DNA of 64,000 bases from Pogostemon cablin (taxonomy: Eukaryota; Streptophyta; Magnoliopsida; Lamiales; Lamiaceae). The notes beneath the pieces were generated by a model. The model saw only the letters and a program-made list of their open reading frames with translations, did no database searches and was not told where the DNA came from. Positions within the stretch are counted from its first letter, which is position 1, and every line of letters begins with the position of its first letter. Positions 10,320-21,318 of the stretch are shown here, piece by piece. The stretch lies in contig CM042985.1 in NCBI GenBank assembly GCA_023678885.1, forward strand, positions 21,492,465 through 21,556,464. Reading direction: 5' to 3'. The translations under genes and the position numbers were made by a program.

Positions 10320-11000
10320 CCTCGGTGTTGAAAAACTAAGTGGGAGAGGGGATTGGTAAAAATTCTCGCGGCCTCCATTATTGGTTTGTTAGCAATGTGA
10401 ATAAACTTGCGCGTCGGCATTAGAGCCTTTTTCCCCATCGGATGAGTTTATTCATGGATTGCTGGGACAGACTTCTTTAAATAATTATGTTTGTAATGTG
10501 ATGCATATGAACTTGCGCGTTGGCATAGACCTTCCTCCCTATCGGATGAGTTCATGTGTGGATCACTTTACAGACTTATAATTGATGACTGTAGGAAGTT
10601 ATCCGAGCGCGTGTGTACTTCTCCATCTGTAAGGCACATAAGCTTGGGCCGCGGACTTGGAGTCAAATAATGGTGTACACTTAGGTGTAAATAATAAGTA
10701 TCCTCCCCATCGGAGTCACTGCTTTTATTTGCATGGCTAAAGAGGAACCAACTATTAATTATTTTGTCATAAAGTTAGGTTGACAAATGAAATTAATGGG
10801 TAAAACCTTCTCTTGTAAATGTTCGGGTTTGTAAACGTCCACACTATCGTGGCTTGCAGACTCACGGTGCTTGAGATGTCGGTGAATTTTATTTTTATAT
10901 TGTTTTGAGGGAGTCAATATAAAAGGATAAAATTCGAAGTTTTGATCGGTATATTTATTTATGATTCTCTGATTTTCAAATGGTTTTATCTCACTTATTA
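10320..11000 (+). other. Conserved non-coding leader block of copia-A with internal polypurine-like tract
   Basis: About 700 bp is nearly identical to 63070-63760 of the second copy, yet contains no ORF. It includes AAGTGGGAGAGGGG (10338-10351), whose first ten bases equal the 3' polypurine tract at 14351-14360. Two imperfect copies of a CTTGCGCGTYGGCATTAGA-like phrase occur (about 10407 and 10513), each followed by CATCGGATGAGTT or similar. Confidence 0.7.
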
Positions 11001-11099
11001 TTAACTAAAAGAAATTATATTTACTTGTCCAAATTAGATGATTAGAAAAGAATCTTGGTTTTGAATTTTACTGCTTAAGAAAATACATGTGTGTTCTCA

Positions 11100-14000
11100 C
11101 AAAGGACGTCTCATGATGCCTATTAAAGTCTCTAGTGAAGAGATGAGAGGTTCATAGAAATATGATGGTCTCATGTAACTCTTCGGATACTTGAGTAATT
11201 TAAAAGGCGGTAGGTCATGATTGAATTTGATGAATGAATTGGAAATACATGGAATAGAAGTTGAAGGGGAAACCTAAGTCAATTGTATTCTTCATAATTG
11301 CCTAGATGTTTTGAGTAAGTTTCTCATGAATTACAAGAGGTTGTATATAGTGGGAAACTTCGGACAAAACATGTGTTAAAGGAAATTCAATTTCATAAAA
11401 GGAGTGAACAAGGATAGAATCTTACTTACTAGTTGTTTAAACATGATTAGTGATGGCATCTACTGACACGAAGTGTGTAGATACTGGAATCACTGAATGT
11501 TCATTACTAAGTGAGGATAAGATTGTTATGACATGGGTAAAACTACAAGACTAATGGCTATTGCAGTGGGAGTTGTTTATTTATCTTACGATATGAATAA
11601 ACGTTTGATTTTGTAAAATTGTCTTTGCTTACGTTTTCATAGAAAGAATTTGATTTCGGTTTCTATGCATTAATAGATGGATACTCCATTTCATTTAAAT
11701 GACATGGTCATTATAATGAAGGATAGAGTTGTAATCTGTTATGGTACGTTGATGGACAATTTGTATACTCTTAAATCATGTATATTCCACAGATGCAACA
11801 AATAGTAATTAATAATACATCTTCTGATCTTAGTAAGAGAAAGTAACCTTCGGAGATGAACTAAACATGCATTTGGCGTCTAAGACTAGATCATTTTACT
11901 TGAGTAGGACTCAAAAGTTGATAGCAGATGGACCGTAAGGTTTATCTGAAGTGGAAACTATCGGACTTGCGAGTCTTACTTGGAAGTAAAAATGATTAAT
12001 TACCTTTTCAAGGTAAAGGGGTGTAGAGCCAAAGATATATATGTTGGAATTAGTTCATTCTGATTCAAGCGGGCCTAATATTATCTAGGCGAGAGGTGGT
12101 TATGAATAATCGAAGATTATTCTAGATACCGATATATTTATTTGATGCACTGCATGTCTAAATTCTTTGATTTATTCAAGAATTACAAGGTTGGTATAGT
12201 AAAGCATCATGGAAAATATATCAAGTAATGATGATTTAATCGTCATTACGAGTACCTCTTAGGATAATTAGGAGCTATTAATTAGAGGTTGAGATTAAAT
12301 CTCAAGTGGTCTACACCGAGCATGCTCCAGCTGAATGGTGTGGTGGATAGAAGGAATAAGACTCTTATGGTAATGATTAGATAGATGATGAATTATTTGG
12401 AATTACTTAATTCATTTTATGGATAAGCCCTAGAAACAGTAATTCATTTGAATGTTTGTCTGTTTGTGGGATATGCTATAAAAATGAAGGTGATTTATTT
12501 AGTCTAAAAGATCGAATGGTGATTGTTAACACAACACTAGATTTTTGGAAAGGGACTATGTAATAAATCACAAACCCATGTATGAGTTGTTCTAAAGGTA
12601 GTGAGAAGAAAACACAAAGTATAAGTACCAAGTGTACAAGAGGATATACTACAAGGTAAACTGCAATGCGTGTCACGTCTGATACACAATTACATGTAGT
12701 GCCTTGTCGCAGTGGGAGGATTATTCGACAACCCGTGAGATACATGTTTTGAGAAAGTCGTAAGACTTGATCCTTAGTAAACATGGTATTATCCCAGGGA
12801 TACGACGTTGCACTATAAAATTAAAATGCAGAATCTTAGTAAGTGCAATGAATATTAAAATAGAATCGATGGATTTTAAATTAGGTCTGGATGCTTGTTG
12901 AACCGCTAAATGGCGTAAAAGCCATTGGAAGCGGGCATGCAAGAATAAAAGAGGATCATAGAATAAGGTGAAAACCTTGGTAGCAAGCTTGTTGCGAAAA
13001 GGTATACTCAGAAAGAAAGGGTTCGATTATGAGAAAATCTATTCGCCGGTAGCTATGCCTAAGTTGATCCGGACTCTTTTATTTGTTGCTACTCATATGA
13101 AATATGAGGGATAGCAAATAGATGTCGAGACAACTTTCCTGATTGGAAGTCTTAAGGGAAACATCTATGTGAAGCAACCAGAGTGATTCATTGCAAAGAG
13201 CTAAGAGCATTGTGATAGTGAGCTTAAAAGTGTCCATTAATGGACTAAAACAAGCTTCAAGATCATGAAACATCCGTTTTGATGAGGTAATCCAGTGACA
13301 TGGATCTAATCAATGATCGAATAGGTCTTGTGTATTGAAAAGAGTGATGGAAACGTGGTGGTATTTCTTGTACTATACCTAGATAGTATCTTGCTCATTG
13401 GAGACAATGAAAGAGTATTGTCGGGTGTATGGGTATGGTTGATAAAGCGGTATGAGATGAAGGACTTAAAAAGAGCAAAAATATCCTTTTGATCACGATA
13501 ATACGGATCACAAGAAATGATGTTATGCTTATCTCAAGTTTCATATAATGATACGATCCTTACTCGTTTAGCATGTGAATTTATCTAAGTGAATGTGTCT
13601 TGTGACACAAAAGTAGATAAAGAAAATGAAAGCGGTTCCTTATGCTTCGGCAAATAAGAAAGCTTAATCTAAGGAATGCTATGCACGAGATTGGATATCT
13701 GTTTTGCCGATGGCATGAACAGTGGGTATCAAGGTAACCCAAAATAAGAATGTTGAACTGTGGTAAGACATATACTTATGTACCTGAAAAGGACTAGAAA
13801 CTATATGTGGGCTTACCGAACAGATTCACTGATTCTTATGGGTTACATAGATTCAGATTTTTCAAATCAGATAGGGACGGCAGTAAATCCACCTCAAAGG
13901 TTATGCGTTTAATTTTAGGAAGTTGAGTCATAATGTGGAGGAGTGTTATATAGAAATATATTTCAGACTCCGGACTCCATCATGGAAAGATGATAAATTG

Positions 14001-14340
14001 GAGCCTATGAGGCAGCCAAAGTATCTGTATGACTCTAGAAACTTCAAGATGGACTTCGAAGTTTTTCTAAGTTTGCCCAAGGATATCACAATTTATATTG
14101 ATGATATTGGTGCAGTTGCAAACTTGAAGGAATCACGAGCCCATAAGGAAATTAAACACATGGAGCGCTAGTACCACCTGTTACGAGAAATCGTATGATG
14201 AGGGAAAGGTTGTTGTCACCTAGATTGCATCGGATGATAACCTAGTAAATCTATTTACAAGGACCTTAAGGCGAGAGCTTTTGATGGTCGTGTAGTGGGA
14301 GTGGAAATCAGATATATGGCGGAAGACATGACAGCATAGT
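11100..14340 (+). pseudogene. copia-A gag-pol remnant
   Basis: Pieces of a Ty1/copia polyprotein in the usual order but in broken frames. A weak gag trace lies at about 11100-11400. Integrase core traces lie at about 12040-12240 (LELVHSDSSGPNI and GGY) and 12310-12440 (HAPAEW, NGVVDRRNKTL). RT starts at about 13022 (FDYEKIYSPVAMPKLIRTLL, then QIDVETTFLIGSLKGNIYVK) and continues to a decayed active-site region near 13375 (LYLDSILLIGDN, where the family has YVDD). RNase H traces are at about 14080-14260 (ITIYIDDIGAVANLKESRAH, then DDNLVNLFTRTL). Numerous stops show it is dead. Confidence 0.85.
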
Positions 14341-14350
14341 CTTTTAGTAT

Positions 14351-14361
14351 AAGTGGGAGAT
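14351..14361 (+). other. Polypurine tract of copia-A
   Basis: AAGTGGGAGAT directly precedes the 3' LTR TGTTGG. The same tract precedes the 3' LTR of the unrelated copia element at 50768-50777. Confidence 0.85.
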
Positions 14362-15757
14362 TGTTGGATTGTATACTAAAAGTCTAGCTTTTTGTATGAA
14401 CAATGTTATAACAATTAATTTGAAATGAGAATCATATTATCAAATAATTGCATCTTATAATTTATTTATATGTTCGATGTAATAGTCCACTTACTTTATA
14501 CTGTAGATAATATGTTGTGCGACAACACGCGGAAGATCATATTATCGGTTTTCTTATAAAGTATAAACAGATGCTCACAACCGAGATAGACGGGGACTCT
14601 CTATCGGGATGATTGTAGTGTGGTTTGGTATTAGCTTGTCTTGGCTATAGAATCACATTAGTGCACTTGTGTGTATTGAGCAGGACCGCTTGAGATCGTT
14701 CGACTTATACTGACTTATAGGAGAACTTGATCTCAGTTATTATGGAAGTTCGTGCTCTTAATCCCTATACAATAACCTCGACAAGTAGGGCAGTATGTAT
14801 TTCTTTGATTCATCAATGGGTGTGATTTACATGTAATTAAATCAACAAACTCGATGAGTTGGGAAATAGTGCTGTCTCTATGGTGTGCTGTTGATTGTAG
14901 AAGGAATTCGTGTCCGTCATAGGTTGATGATGTCCCCTTGAGGAGCTCATAAGGATTATCATGTAAACCCTGCAGGTGGAATTTATTCCAACATGATAAT
15001 GAGGTTGAGTGGTACTACTCTTGGATGAGATATTAATTAATTGAGTTGTCAGTAACTTAAATTAATTAATGGACATTGTATATCTTAAACATGGGGAGAC
15101 TAACGGGCGCATAATAAGAAGGAGCCCAAAACATAATTTTGGGATTGGTACGGTAGTGCAATAATAATATTTTAGTGGAATATATTATTATTATTGGACT
15201 TAAGTATGAGCTTTGGGCTAAGCTTGGATACTTAAGCCCAATGGAGGCCCAACCCAATTTCTCCTCCTGGTCCCTGCTGTAGCCCATGTATATAAGTCAC
15301 CTCAACTTATCTGGAACCCTAATCTAATCTAATCTAATTGATTATTCATGTGTGATGAGGTTGAGAGCAGATTGAGGAGGTCTCGTAGATCGTCGCCCAC
15401 ACGACGTCGAGATCGGACTTGGGACATACAGCAGAAGATCAGAAGGTAGTTTGCTGCTGCTGTCCGCGATCTTGCGAAATTTGTATAAATTCGTAAAGTA
15501 ATCAGAATTTGATGATCAATATACTGACGGAAAGCCGTCGAAGAGAGGATCGTCTAAACGCAAAGATCACTCAATTACGATATCAGATGAGGAAGTTATG
15601 GCCATTCTCGTGGGACTGCGCAGGCTGCCTGCGAGAATTAATCTTCATCAACATACCCTGGTGAACGGTAATCGTTTCTATGATTTATTACTTCCGCTGT
15701 GTTAAAAATGCATGGTATGCTAACGGTTCACATTAACCAAATGATCGAACGCCAACA
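14362..15757 (+). repeat. 3' LTR of copia-A
   Basis: 1396 bp, begins TGTTGGATTGTATAC and ends ACGCCAACA, followed by the CATTC duplication. Differs from the 5' LTR by roughly 40 substitutions and small indels, including an extra CTAAT unit near 15320. Confidence 0.93.
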
Positions 15758-15900
15758 CATTCAAGGGACGCAGTGGAATCTTTGCTACATACTTCAAGAA
15801 ATTCAGCCTAAAACTTTTGAAGAGTTGGCTACCAGAGCTCATGACATGGAGTTGAGCAACATCAAATGACATCGAATGGTCATCTATTCAAGACTCTTAC
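15758..15900 (+). pseudogene. gypsy gag pseudogene, 3' part after copia-A
   Basis: After the duplicated CATTC the gag frame resumes: QWNLCYILQEIQPKTFEELA, then TRAHDMEL, the usual continuation of this gag type, followed by a stop near 15867. Joining 7500 to the sequence after the duplication restores the reading order, which proves copia-A inserted into an existing gag sequence. Downstream the sequence passes directly into a minisatellite without protease or RT. Confidence 0.75.
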
Positions 15901-16056
15901 GAGTTTGAAGACATGTCTTTGGATGAGCTCGTGGAAGGGGAACCACAAACAAAAACTGCAGTTTACATAAAGATTCATAGAAATAAAGTGGAAGTAAGAG
16001 AAAATGGCACATCCCAAGATTGGGGGCAATGAATTATTGACCAAATCAAATTATCA

Positions 16057-17045
16057 GCTCCTTAACACGAGTGAAAACTGTCCGCATTATGCTCCTTGAT
16101 ACGAGCTTAAACTATCGAAAATCTTCCAAGTCAAAGCTCCTTGACACGAGCAAAAACTGTCCACATGATGCTCCTTGATACGAGCTTAAAATATCTAAAA
16201 TCCCTCAAGTCAATGCTCCTTGACACGAGCTAAAACTATCTACACATGATGCTCCTTGATATGAGCTTAAACTATCTAAAATCTCCCAAGTCAAAGCTCC
16301 TCAGCACGAGCTAAAATTGTCTGCACAACGCTCCTTGATACGAGCTTAAACTATCTGAATTCTCAAGTCCACATACGCTCCTTGATATGATCTAAAACTA
16401 TCCATACTCCGCTCCTTGATATGAGCTAACACTATCTAAAATCTTCACAAACACAAGGCTTCTTGACATGAGCGAAACTTGTCTGCATTACGCTCCTTAA
16501 TATGAGCTAAAACTATCTACAAGTCACGCTCCTTGATATGAGCTAAAACTATCTACAAGTCACGCTCCTTGATATGAATTAAAACTATCCACATATGACG
16601 CTCCTTAATATGAGCTTAAACTATCTAAAATCCTTCAAGTAAAAACTCCTTGATAAGAGTTTAAACTATCTAAAAATCCACAAGCAACGCTTCTCGGCAT
16701 GAGCAAAAACTGTCCACCCATACTCCTTGACACGAGCGAAAAATATCCACACAATACTCCTCGACATGAGTGAAAATATCCACACAAGGTTCCTTGACAC
16801 GAGTATAAACTGTCTACAAGTTCAAATTCAAGACTCATTGACAAGAGTATAAATTATCAGCAAATTCAAATTCAACGCTCCATGATGCACGAGCCTAAAA
16901 TGCATGTTACTCCTAGTCCACACGAGTATAAACTGTGTACGACAAACTCCTGGTCCGCATGAGTATAAACTGTATACGACAAACTCCTGGTTCGCACGAG
17001 TATAAAATGTGTACGACGAACTCCTGGCCAGCATGAGCATAAACT
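16057..17045 (+). repeat. ~45-bp degenerate minisatellite, CTCCTTGAYAYGAGC
   Basis: More than twenty copies of a 25-50-bp unit around CTCCTTGATATGAGCTAAAA followed by CTATC and a variable spacer; the last copies shift to CTCCTGGTCCGCACGAGTAT. The array starts about 190 bp after the broken gag. It occupies the position where protease/RT would be expected. Minus-strand ORFs here (16635-16844, 16828-17040) are repeat artefacts. Confidence 0.85.
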
Positions 17046-18032
17046 TTACACAAAACCCCCCAAATCAAACCATGTCCGTTTGAACTACGTTATGACTTAA
17101 TTCTCTTTAAAGAGATACGTAGGCAGCTTAGAATCCCACTAAGTTCAGTCATTACATAAGTTATCTTGTGTAAATTCGCGGGACAATTGAAGAATGGTGA
17201 AGTGATGAAGTTATCTTCCAACAATGAACCTCCAGAGTTCGCGAATGCTTCGTATTACTCTCCTTGTCGGAATCTTGTTAACAGTCGTCATGCCTCATTT
17301 TCCAGACCGCCCATCAGCCTGCACTGTTCACTATCATGCTAGCTGCATCAGGTCCCTACCACAGCATAACCAACACCATGCAAGTAGTCGTCGCCGGAGC
17401 CATGATCTTGTAGCTAGATCAGATTCCAATTGCCCGTCACTGTTGCCACCGGTTGCATCATCAGCGTATCCCCGTCCCTTGTCGGGGTTCCACACTGCAG
17501 CAGCATTCGTTGCCAAGAATCACCGCCAACGGTCACCGGATCGGCTGTGACCTCGCTGTCGATCGCCATCGTTGATCATCGAAGTCGCGAACACCGCTGA
17601 GCATCACCAACTTCGAGCCATCGCTCTATCAGCCATGCCTCCAGATCTCCATTCCAACTGTCAAAGCCGGTTGAAAACCACCATCAGCCATGCACTACCC
17701 TGCTGCAAATGCTTCACTGGGAAACACCATTGCTGTTGCCATAGTCGTTGGGATCCGCATTAGTTGCCACTCGATCTCTACTACCTAGCTGTTGTTGTTG
17801 CGCCACCAATCAGGACCTGTTATTAGAGCCCATCGTGACTGCCCCCATGTCTTCGTACCATAAACTCAAAGCATCTTGATCACCCATGGAAAAATCTAAT
17901 ATGCGGAAACAGAGTGCATGAATGCATATTAAAGAAGTGGGTCCAATTCAATAATTGAAATGGGCCCAAATTGGTACTCCATATCAGGCTGGATGAGCGG
18001 CTCAATTAACATTTTGCAGACCAAAATAAATA
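17046..18032 (+). other. Non-coding internal region of the gypsy element, rising GC
   Basis: Contains AGATACGTAGGCAGCTTAG (about 17112-17130), a block I recall from Tat/Ogre-like elements, then sequence rich in CATCG/GCCA. Small ORFs (17224-17550, 17572-17763) are His/Ser/Pro-rich and overlap ORFs on the other strand, so they look like by-products of composition. Confidence 0.5.
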
Positions 18033-18899
18033 ATGGCCCAATCTAAAGTCAACAGGTTTAGTCAAAGGAATACTTCCCTCACAAGTCGAGTTCTTCTCTT
18101 CCAGAAACGCGAAGCCATCATCAACCGCCGCATCGCCCCTCGGTCATCACCCGCTGTTCGTCGCTGCAAATCGCTGGAGAGCCGCCACTTGACCACCTGC
18201 TGCTCACCACGCTTCGTCGCGCCGCCGCTCAGCCATGCGAGACCGCCGTCCGCCGAGGTCTATCATCACCATTGCTGTCCGTCACTGCAAATCACCGAAG
18301 ACGACCACACTGCCACGTGCGCGCTCTACCGCCGAGAGATCGCGACCACGCCGCCATCTCTCCTCACACTGCTGCCGCCGGTCTCTCGACCACCGCGTCA
18401 CCATCGCACGCTGCTCCATCCACCACTTGCCTGCTGCTGCAGCTGCCAGAAACAAATGCCGTGGGGAAGAATCGCCGCAGCCGCAGATCACCGACGCCCT
18501 GCCAGCCGCTTTAAAGCCGCCGCCGCAACTGCTGCCCAGATCTCGTCACGCTCGCCAGATCCGTACCACCATCGGAAGCACGAACCCATTAGCATCCGCC
18601 GCCAGAAGCATCTCGCCATTTTCCATTTGCCGAACCACCATCAGCATGATCCCTCTAGTTGCATCGCCAACAGCATGAAGCTTCGTGGGCCGTTGCGAAC
18701 TCCACCGCAACCAGTCACTGGGGATCGCCGCAAAAGAAAGCCCATCAGCCGATTTTCGATGATCGACGCAACAACTCCCTGCCATTGGAGTCACGACGAT
18801 GCACTTATCGTTGGACTGCCGCCAGGTTGTCTCTGTCTGCTGTCGATCCAAGCTGCTAACACCACCGCCCATCAATCGCCATTCTCACCTGTTAGTTGA
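18033..18899 (+). other. 288-codon ORF in a GC-rich island, coding status doubtful
   Basis: An ORF rich in Pro, Arg, His, Ser and Ala, with CCGCCG and CATCGCC-type repeats. No domain or signal is recognised. Overlapping ORFs exist in other forward frames (18235-18678, 18272-18514, 18659-18859) and on the minus strand (18282-18491, 18546-18875), which is what a GC-rich, stop-poor sequence gives by chance. GC content is clearly higher than in the AT-rich surroundings. It lies inside the decayed gypsy element, between the minisatellite and the LTR-like end. I treat it as probably non-coding; a real but unknown accessory ORF cannot be excluded. Confidence 0.3.
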
Positions 18900-19500
18900 T
18901 GTCTCCATATTTCATCGCCGGACTTTGTCGCGTTCACAATCACAATGCCATAGTATTGCGCCATCAGTCAAGACGTGGAGATTACATATGAAAGGAATCA
19001 TTGCTATATATACACTCTTGCGAACAGTTTTAAGTTTGTGTGACAATACAAGATGTGAGCATGAATATAAAACGATGCACACAAACAACGCATTTCGAAG
19101 GCATAATAAAGATAGCATGCTTTGTAGTAAAAAAAAAGAGAACGTTGATGACTTACAGTGATGATATGGATTTAGCACTTTGTATCCTGTGTTCTGTAAA
19201 CAGTGATCTCCCGAGAAAAACTACAAGAGAAGTGAAAAAGTTGTGGAAGAAAAGAAACAAGAATTAAATTCTTACTGCATGTTGATGAAGAAAATAAATA
19301 AACGTAGCCTCTTATTATAGAGTGATGTGCCTGCAGCAAATTATGGAAGTTATTTGCATGATTGAACTCTCCCAAAGTTTAAGAGATCTTTTTTATTATA
19401 AATAAAATTGATTGATTTGAATTCAATTTACAAAATCGTCTGGGAAGATAGATTGATTGGAATAAGATTTACAAAATAGTTTGAGTGAACAAGAATAAAA

Positions 19501-19642
19501 TCTTTCCTTATTTCATATTCTCCCGTAATCTTGGAATGAGGCAGGAAAGAAAGTTGATTTGAGCTCAAGAATCTTTCCTTATTTCATATTCTCCCGTAAT
19601 CTTGGAATGAGGTAGGAAAGAAAGTTGATTTGAACTCAAGAA
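19501..19642 (+). repeat. 71-bp tandem duplication
   Basis: TCTTTCCTTATTTCATATTC and the rest of the unit start at 19501 and again at 19572. The two copies differ at only about two positions (GGCAGG/GGTAGG, GAGCTC/GAACTC), so the duplication is recent. Confidence 0.92.
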
Positions 19643-19987
19643 AATAAATTGGGTCACTTGAGAAATTAAAATTCAGGCTAAGGAAAGATAATATTATTTT
19701 GTTGGATAAAATAATTTCTCAAGCCCAAAATTACAAGTATAAAAGAAAAGAGAGGAATTTTTGCGATTCATTCACATCAAAACATGGCGTCCGTGAATAA
19801 ATCGCAAGGTGGCATTTGTAAACAATTAAAATTTACGGTCCAATCAAATGGCGACACATGGATTGTCTTGATTAATTATCAATTTTAATTTATTTTGAAA
19901 TTTAAATAAATTAATCCCTAAAAAAATAAATTAATAAATAATTGATAATTAATTTGAGCCCAGCAAATTAAATGATCTTAAATTAAA

Positions 19988-20094
19988 TGAGGCCTGACCA
20001 GGTCAATTAAGCCCAAGTCAAATGAGGCCTGACCCAAGTCAATTAAGCCCAAGTCAAATGAGGTCTGACCCAAGTCAAATAAGCCCAAATAAAT
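19988..20094 (+). repeat. 36-bp tandem repeat, three copies
   Basis: TGAGGCCTGACCCAAGTCAA followed by TTAAGCCCAAGTCAAA, at 19988, 20024 and 20060. Reading it on the minus strand gives the LGLIDLGQASFD-type ORF at 19978-20193, which is therefore an artefact. Confidence 0.9.
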
Positions 20095-20289
20095 TAAATC
20101 AGGTCCCAGTAAAATAGGTCTTATTATGGTCCAACAAGTTGAAGGTCCAAGCCCATTAAGTAAGGTCCAAAGAGCCTGGACCTCATTTCTCACCTATATA
20201 AAGGGGTCTTCTCCATTCATTAGAGGGGACGGGACACACACATTCAAGCAGCAGAAGACGAGACGCTCCTGAAGAGATCGAGAACACGA

Positions 20290-20640
20290 GCAGCGCTTCC
20301 TCAAATCTTCAAGTCTTCGAAACTTCAAGCGAAGAACGAACGAAGATCTTTAAGCGATCTTCAAATCTTCGGAGCTCCAAGCGAAGAACGTTCGAGGATC
20401 TTCAAGTCTTCAAGCTCAAGACCTTCGAGGATCTTCAAGACTTCAAGCAATCTTCGAATCTTCAAGCCTTCAAGCTCAAGACCTTCGAGGATCTTCAAGT
20501 CTTCAAGCTCGGGACCTTCAAGCCTCCAAAGTTTCAATCTCAAGATCTTCAAAAAAAACTTCAAGTCTTCAAGCCTCCAAAGCTTCAAGTTTAAGATCTC
20601 CAAAGCATCTTCAAACTTCAAGTCAAGAACATCCACTAAT
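20290..20640 (+). repeat. TCTTCAAG-based degenerate repeats downstream of a TATA box
   Basis: Repeated GATCTTCAAGTCTTCAAGC and CAAGACCTTCGAGGATCTTC units of about 40 bp. The minus-strand Leu/Glu/Lys-rich ORF 20361-20708 comes from this repeat. Confidence 0.85.
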
Positions 20641-21318
20641 CCGAAATCAAGGCTCCAATTCCCCCAGATCAAATGTTCTTCGTGAAAAGCTCTCCAGTCA
20701 ACGTTCAATCCGAATAAAGGTACTTCAACGCCTTCGGGTCAACGTTCAAGGCTACACACCCGAGCTTGGACAAACTTTGTTTGAAGATCCAGCTCAGCAC
20801 ACATGCTGTCAACATAGTCAGTGTACACTCCAGTCAAAGTCAACATACAAGTCAAGTTAAAGTCAAAGTCACATTGGTTCGAGAGAAGAATCAGAGAATT
20901 GATTGAGATTGTAACCTGTTTACATCTTCTTCAAATAAAATCTATCTGAAATCATCTTTGTACCCAATTTGTATTTATTTCATTATAAATAAAAAATTTG
21001 TTGTTACAAATAGATCATTTTTACAAGGATTTCTTTTCCTATGAGATTAAATATGAACATTCAAAATTCATTGCGGTTGAGATTTTATATATCCATGAAT
21101 GATGCAAGTTTAAATATGAAGATAAATTGTGTTCTACATTCACTTTGAACTCTGGAAATGGTTTCAGGACAATGTTGTTGCTGAAGTTGCTGCATTAATA
21201 AGAATACTAAGTATGACGGTTCTTTATCCAATTAATTTTATATTTGCATTTCCAACTTCCATAAAAAGCTATTATTTGTGTAAAAGGAAAAGCTGATCTA
21301 ATAATTGATAGTTATTTA

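Larger units (their letters stand above)
7501..15757 (+). mobile_element. Ty1/copia element copia-A, full length but decayed
   Basis: Two LTRs of 1392 and 1396 bp, a tRNA-Met-type primer site, remnants of gag, integrase, RT and RNase H in Ty1/copia order, and a polypurine tract. The flanking 5-bp target duplication CATTC (7496-7500 and 15758-15762) is perfect. The coding region is full of stops and frameshifts. LTR divergence is roughly 3% by eye. The family is also present as a solo LTR at 40455-41653 and as a second 5' part at 59667-64000. Confidence 0.93.
6482..21008 (+). mobile_element. Decayed Ty3/gypsy (Tat-like?) element, interrupted by copia-A
   Basis: A mosaic that reads in one direction: gag pseudogene (6576-7500, continuing at 15758), a 1-kb minisatellite, a conserved-looking block near 17090-17140 containing GATACGTAGGCAGC, a GC-rich island, and an LTR-like end with a TATA-like box and polyadenylation-like signals. 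I recall the GATACGTAGGCAG block from Tat/Ogre-type elements, which is the basis for the tentative lineage. No protease, RT or integrase is visible. The left part was probably lost or separated by the Athila-like insertion. Outer boundaries are uncertain. Confidence 0.5.
19400..21008 (+). repeat. Probable 3' LTR of the decayed gypsy element
   Basis: Promoter-like and processing-like signals are in LTR order: CACCTATATAAAGGGGTC (20191-20208) as a TATA box, then a repeat-rich transcribed part and AATAAAATC (about 20933) plus T-rich sequence, ending near TTGTTACA at 21008. The start is not resolved; no partner LTR or target duplication was found. Confidence 0.4.

Noticed and set aside
16057..17045. 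CRISPR-like spaced repeats
   Set aside because: The units are degenerate, spacers are themselves similar, and the sequence is plainly eukaryotic transposon DNA.
18282..18875. Minus-strand ORFs in the GC-rich island
   Set aside because: Stop-poor composition gives ORFs in most frames; none has a recognisable domain.
20361..20708. 115-codon Leu/Glu/Lys-rich minus-strand ORF
   Set aside because: Produced by the TCTTCAAG repeat array; looks like a coiled coil only because of the repeat.
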